A stretch of DNA of 35,588 nt from Sedimentisphaerales bacterium (GTDB lineage: Bacteria; Planctomycetota; Phycisphaerae; Sedimentisphaerales; Anaerohalosphaeraceae): positions 1 through 35,588 of the forward strand of contig JAFGQP010000353.1 of assembly GCA_016935635.1 (NCBI GenBank). Reading direction: 5' to 3'. The notes under the pieces were generated by a model that worked only from the letters and a program-made list of their open reading frames with translations, had not been told where the DNA came from and made no database searches. Positions 34,905 to 35,588 of the stretch are shown here, one piece after another. A program made the position numbers and the translations under genes. Numbering within the stretch: the first letter of the stretch is position 1; each line of letters begins with the position of its first letter.

Positions 34905-35588
34905 TTATTCACCTATCAGCGCCGTCGTGCAGTCCGGGTCGCCCGGATTCGAACAGCTTAACCAGTTCAGAGCCAACATCTCGAAATCTTCCAGGTTAAT
35001 ATAACAGTCCTGATTCAAATCTCCCGGATGAAAACCCCATTCGCCGCAAAAATCATTTTCAATCACTGCAACATTCAGCTTTACGGCGGCCACCGACGCA
35101 TAAGCAGTATCATCACTGCTGATTGTGTGTGTAATGACAGCCGTATGCGGATTGCCTTGTGTCAGTTTGTCATCCACAGCCGTAACGGTAACCGTCTGCG
35201 GCGTTGCCCAATTGTCTGTCGTGAAGACAAGCTGAGCAGGATTTACTGTTACGTCTTCATCGGCAGTCAGAGAAATCGTCACATCAGAGGTCGGTGCAAT
35301 CTGGAGATATATGCCATAGACATCCGAGGTCGTCCCTGCTTCACTCACTTCAAGTTCAGCATCCTCAAGCAGGACTGTCGGGTAATCATCGTCGCTGACC
35401 GCAACCTTCACACTCTTTAATTCAGATCCGGTGAAATAGGGATCGCTGCTGTCGACAGCATGGTTGATGATATAATTGATGGGTGTTTTGCCTTCAATAG
35501 TGATATCGTCAATCGCAGTCACTGTAATTGACTGGGGTGTCTGCCAGTCGGCAGCGGTAAAGGTCAGGGTTACAGGTACTCCAAAACC
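34905..35588 (-). CDS. repeat-containing secreted/surface protein with dockerin-like C-terminus (5' partial)
   Basis: The last 227 residues of a longer protein; the frame is open at the window edge. At least two Calx-beta/adhesin-like units are visible, each with the hallmark LxFTxxxWxTPQxxTVTAxDD. The Trp codons at 35544-35546 and 35208-35210 are 336 bases (112 residues) apart. The tail PGDLNQDCYINLEDFEMLALNWL followed by Cys-Pro-rich residues is the EF-hand-like, dockerin-related ending common on exported proteins of Phycisphaerae. It probably binds calcium and may anchor or sort the protein. A surface adhesin or a carrier for an upstream enzyme domain are both possible; only the missing N-terminal part can decide. 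Confidence 0.8.
   Translation of the reverse strand, partial: GFGVPVTLTFTAADWQTPQSITVTAIDDITIEGKTPINYIINHAVDSSDPYFTGSELKSVKVAVSDDDYPTVLLEDAELEVSEAGTTSDVYGIYLQIAPTSDVTISLTADEDVTVNPAQLVFTTDNWATPQTVTVTAVDDKLTQGNPHTAVITHTISSDDTAYASVAAVKLNVAVIENDFCGEWGFHPGDLNQDCYINLEDFEMLALNWLSCSNPGDPDCTTALIGE

Noticed and set aside
1-35588. CRISPR arrays, tRNA or rRNA genes, riboswitches
   Set aside because: No evenly spaced direct repeats, no cloverleaf-type sequence with tRNA landmarks and no conserved rRNA segments were seen in the gaps. A covariance-model scan was not possible here.

Overview
The window most likely comes from a planctomycete of the Phycisphaerae/Sedimentisphaerales type. Three points support this. 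The last gene ends in a dockerin-like tail with the pattern GDLNQDC...NLEDFEMLALNWL...CTDP-like. A DUF1559/H-X9-DG type pseudopilin sits beside it. The rest is dominated by large secreted glycosidases with no SusC/SusD genes. This placement is an inference from protein style; no rRNA or marker gene is present.

Layout. (1) 1-1000: the end of a GGDEF diguanylate cyclase whose receiver domain has lost its phospho-acceptor Asp. (2) 1225-3450, plus strand: a possible 38-residue small protein, a promoter, a URO-D/MtaA-type zinc protein and an unrecognised exported protein. (3) 3454-12993, minus strand: a five-gene degradation operon read as alginate-lyase-family protein, GH97, LamG-Ig-GH127, a lipoprotein-like M2 metallopeptidase and an apiosidase-like (DUF4038) hydrolase, with a T-tailed hairpin at its end. 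(4) 13162-15671, minus strand: a PfkB sugar kinase and a polyol dehydrogenase behind a good sigma70-type promoter. (5) 16019-16900: a scar in which a truncated ABC-2 permease meets a decayed IS3-family element. (6) 17091-18218, plus strand: a Tat-exported metallophosphoesterase with its own promoter.

(7) 18580-32402, minus strand: the most coherent unit. A promoter that abuts a perfect 16-bp palindrome drives a 1213-residue NPCBM six-hairpin glycosidase. Four tightly packed cytoplasmic sugar genes follow (DegT-type aminotransferase, hydroxypyruvate-isomerase-like, xylose-isomerase-like, Gfo/Idh/MocA oxidoreductase), then a truncated copy of the PfkB kinase, then a 1755-residue DUF5107-TPR-GH39-like fusion. 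(8) 32444-33667: an exported ADP-ribosylglycohydrolase-fold protein. (9) 33980-35588: a pseudopilin and the C-terminal part of a repeat-containing surface or secreted protein.

Taken together, the exported enzymes would strip L-arabinose-, galactose/glucose- and uronate-containing side chains from a complex plant or algal glycan, perhaps a glycoprotein given the peptidase. The cytoplasmic sets (kinase/dehydrogenase, and isomerases/oxidoreductase/aminotransferase) would process the released sugars. No transporter or transcription factor for the pathway lies in the window. The glycan itself cannot be read from the sequence.
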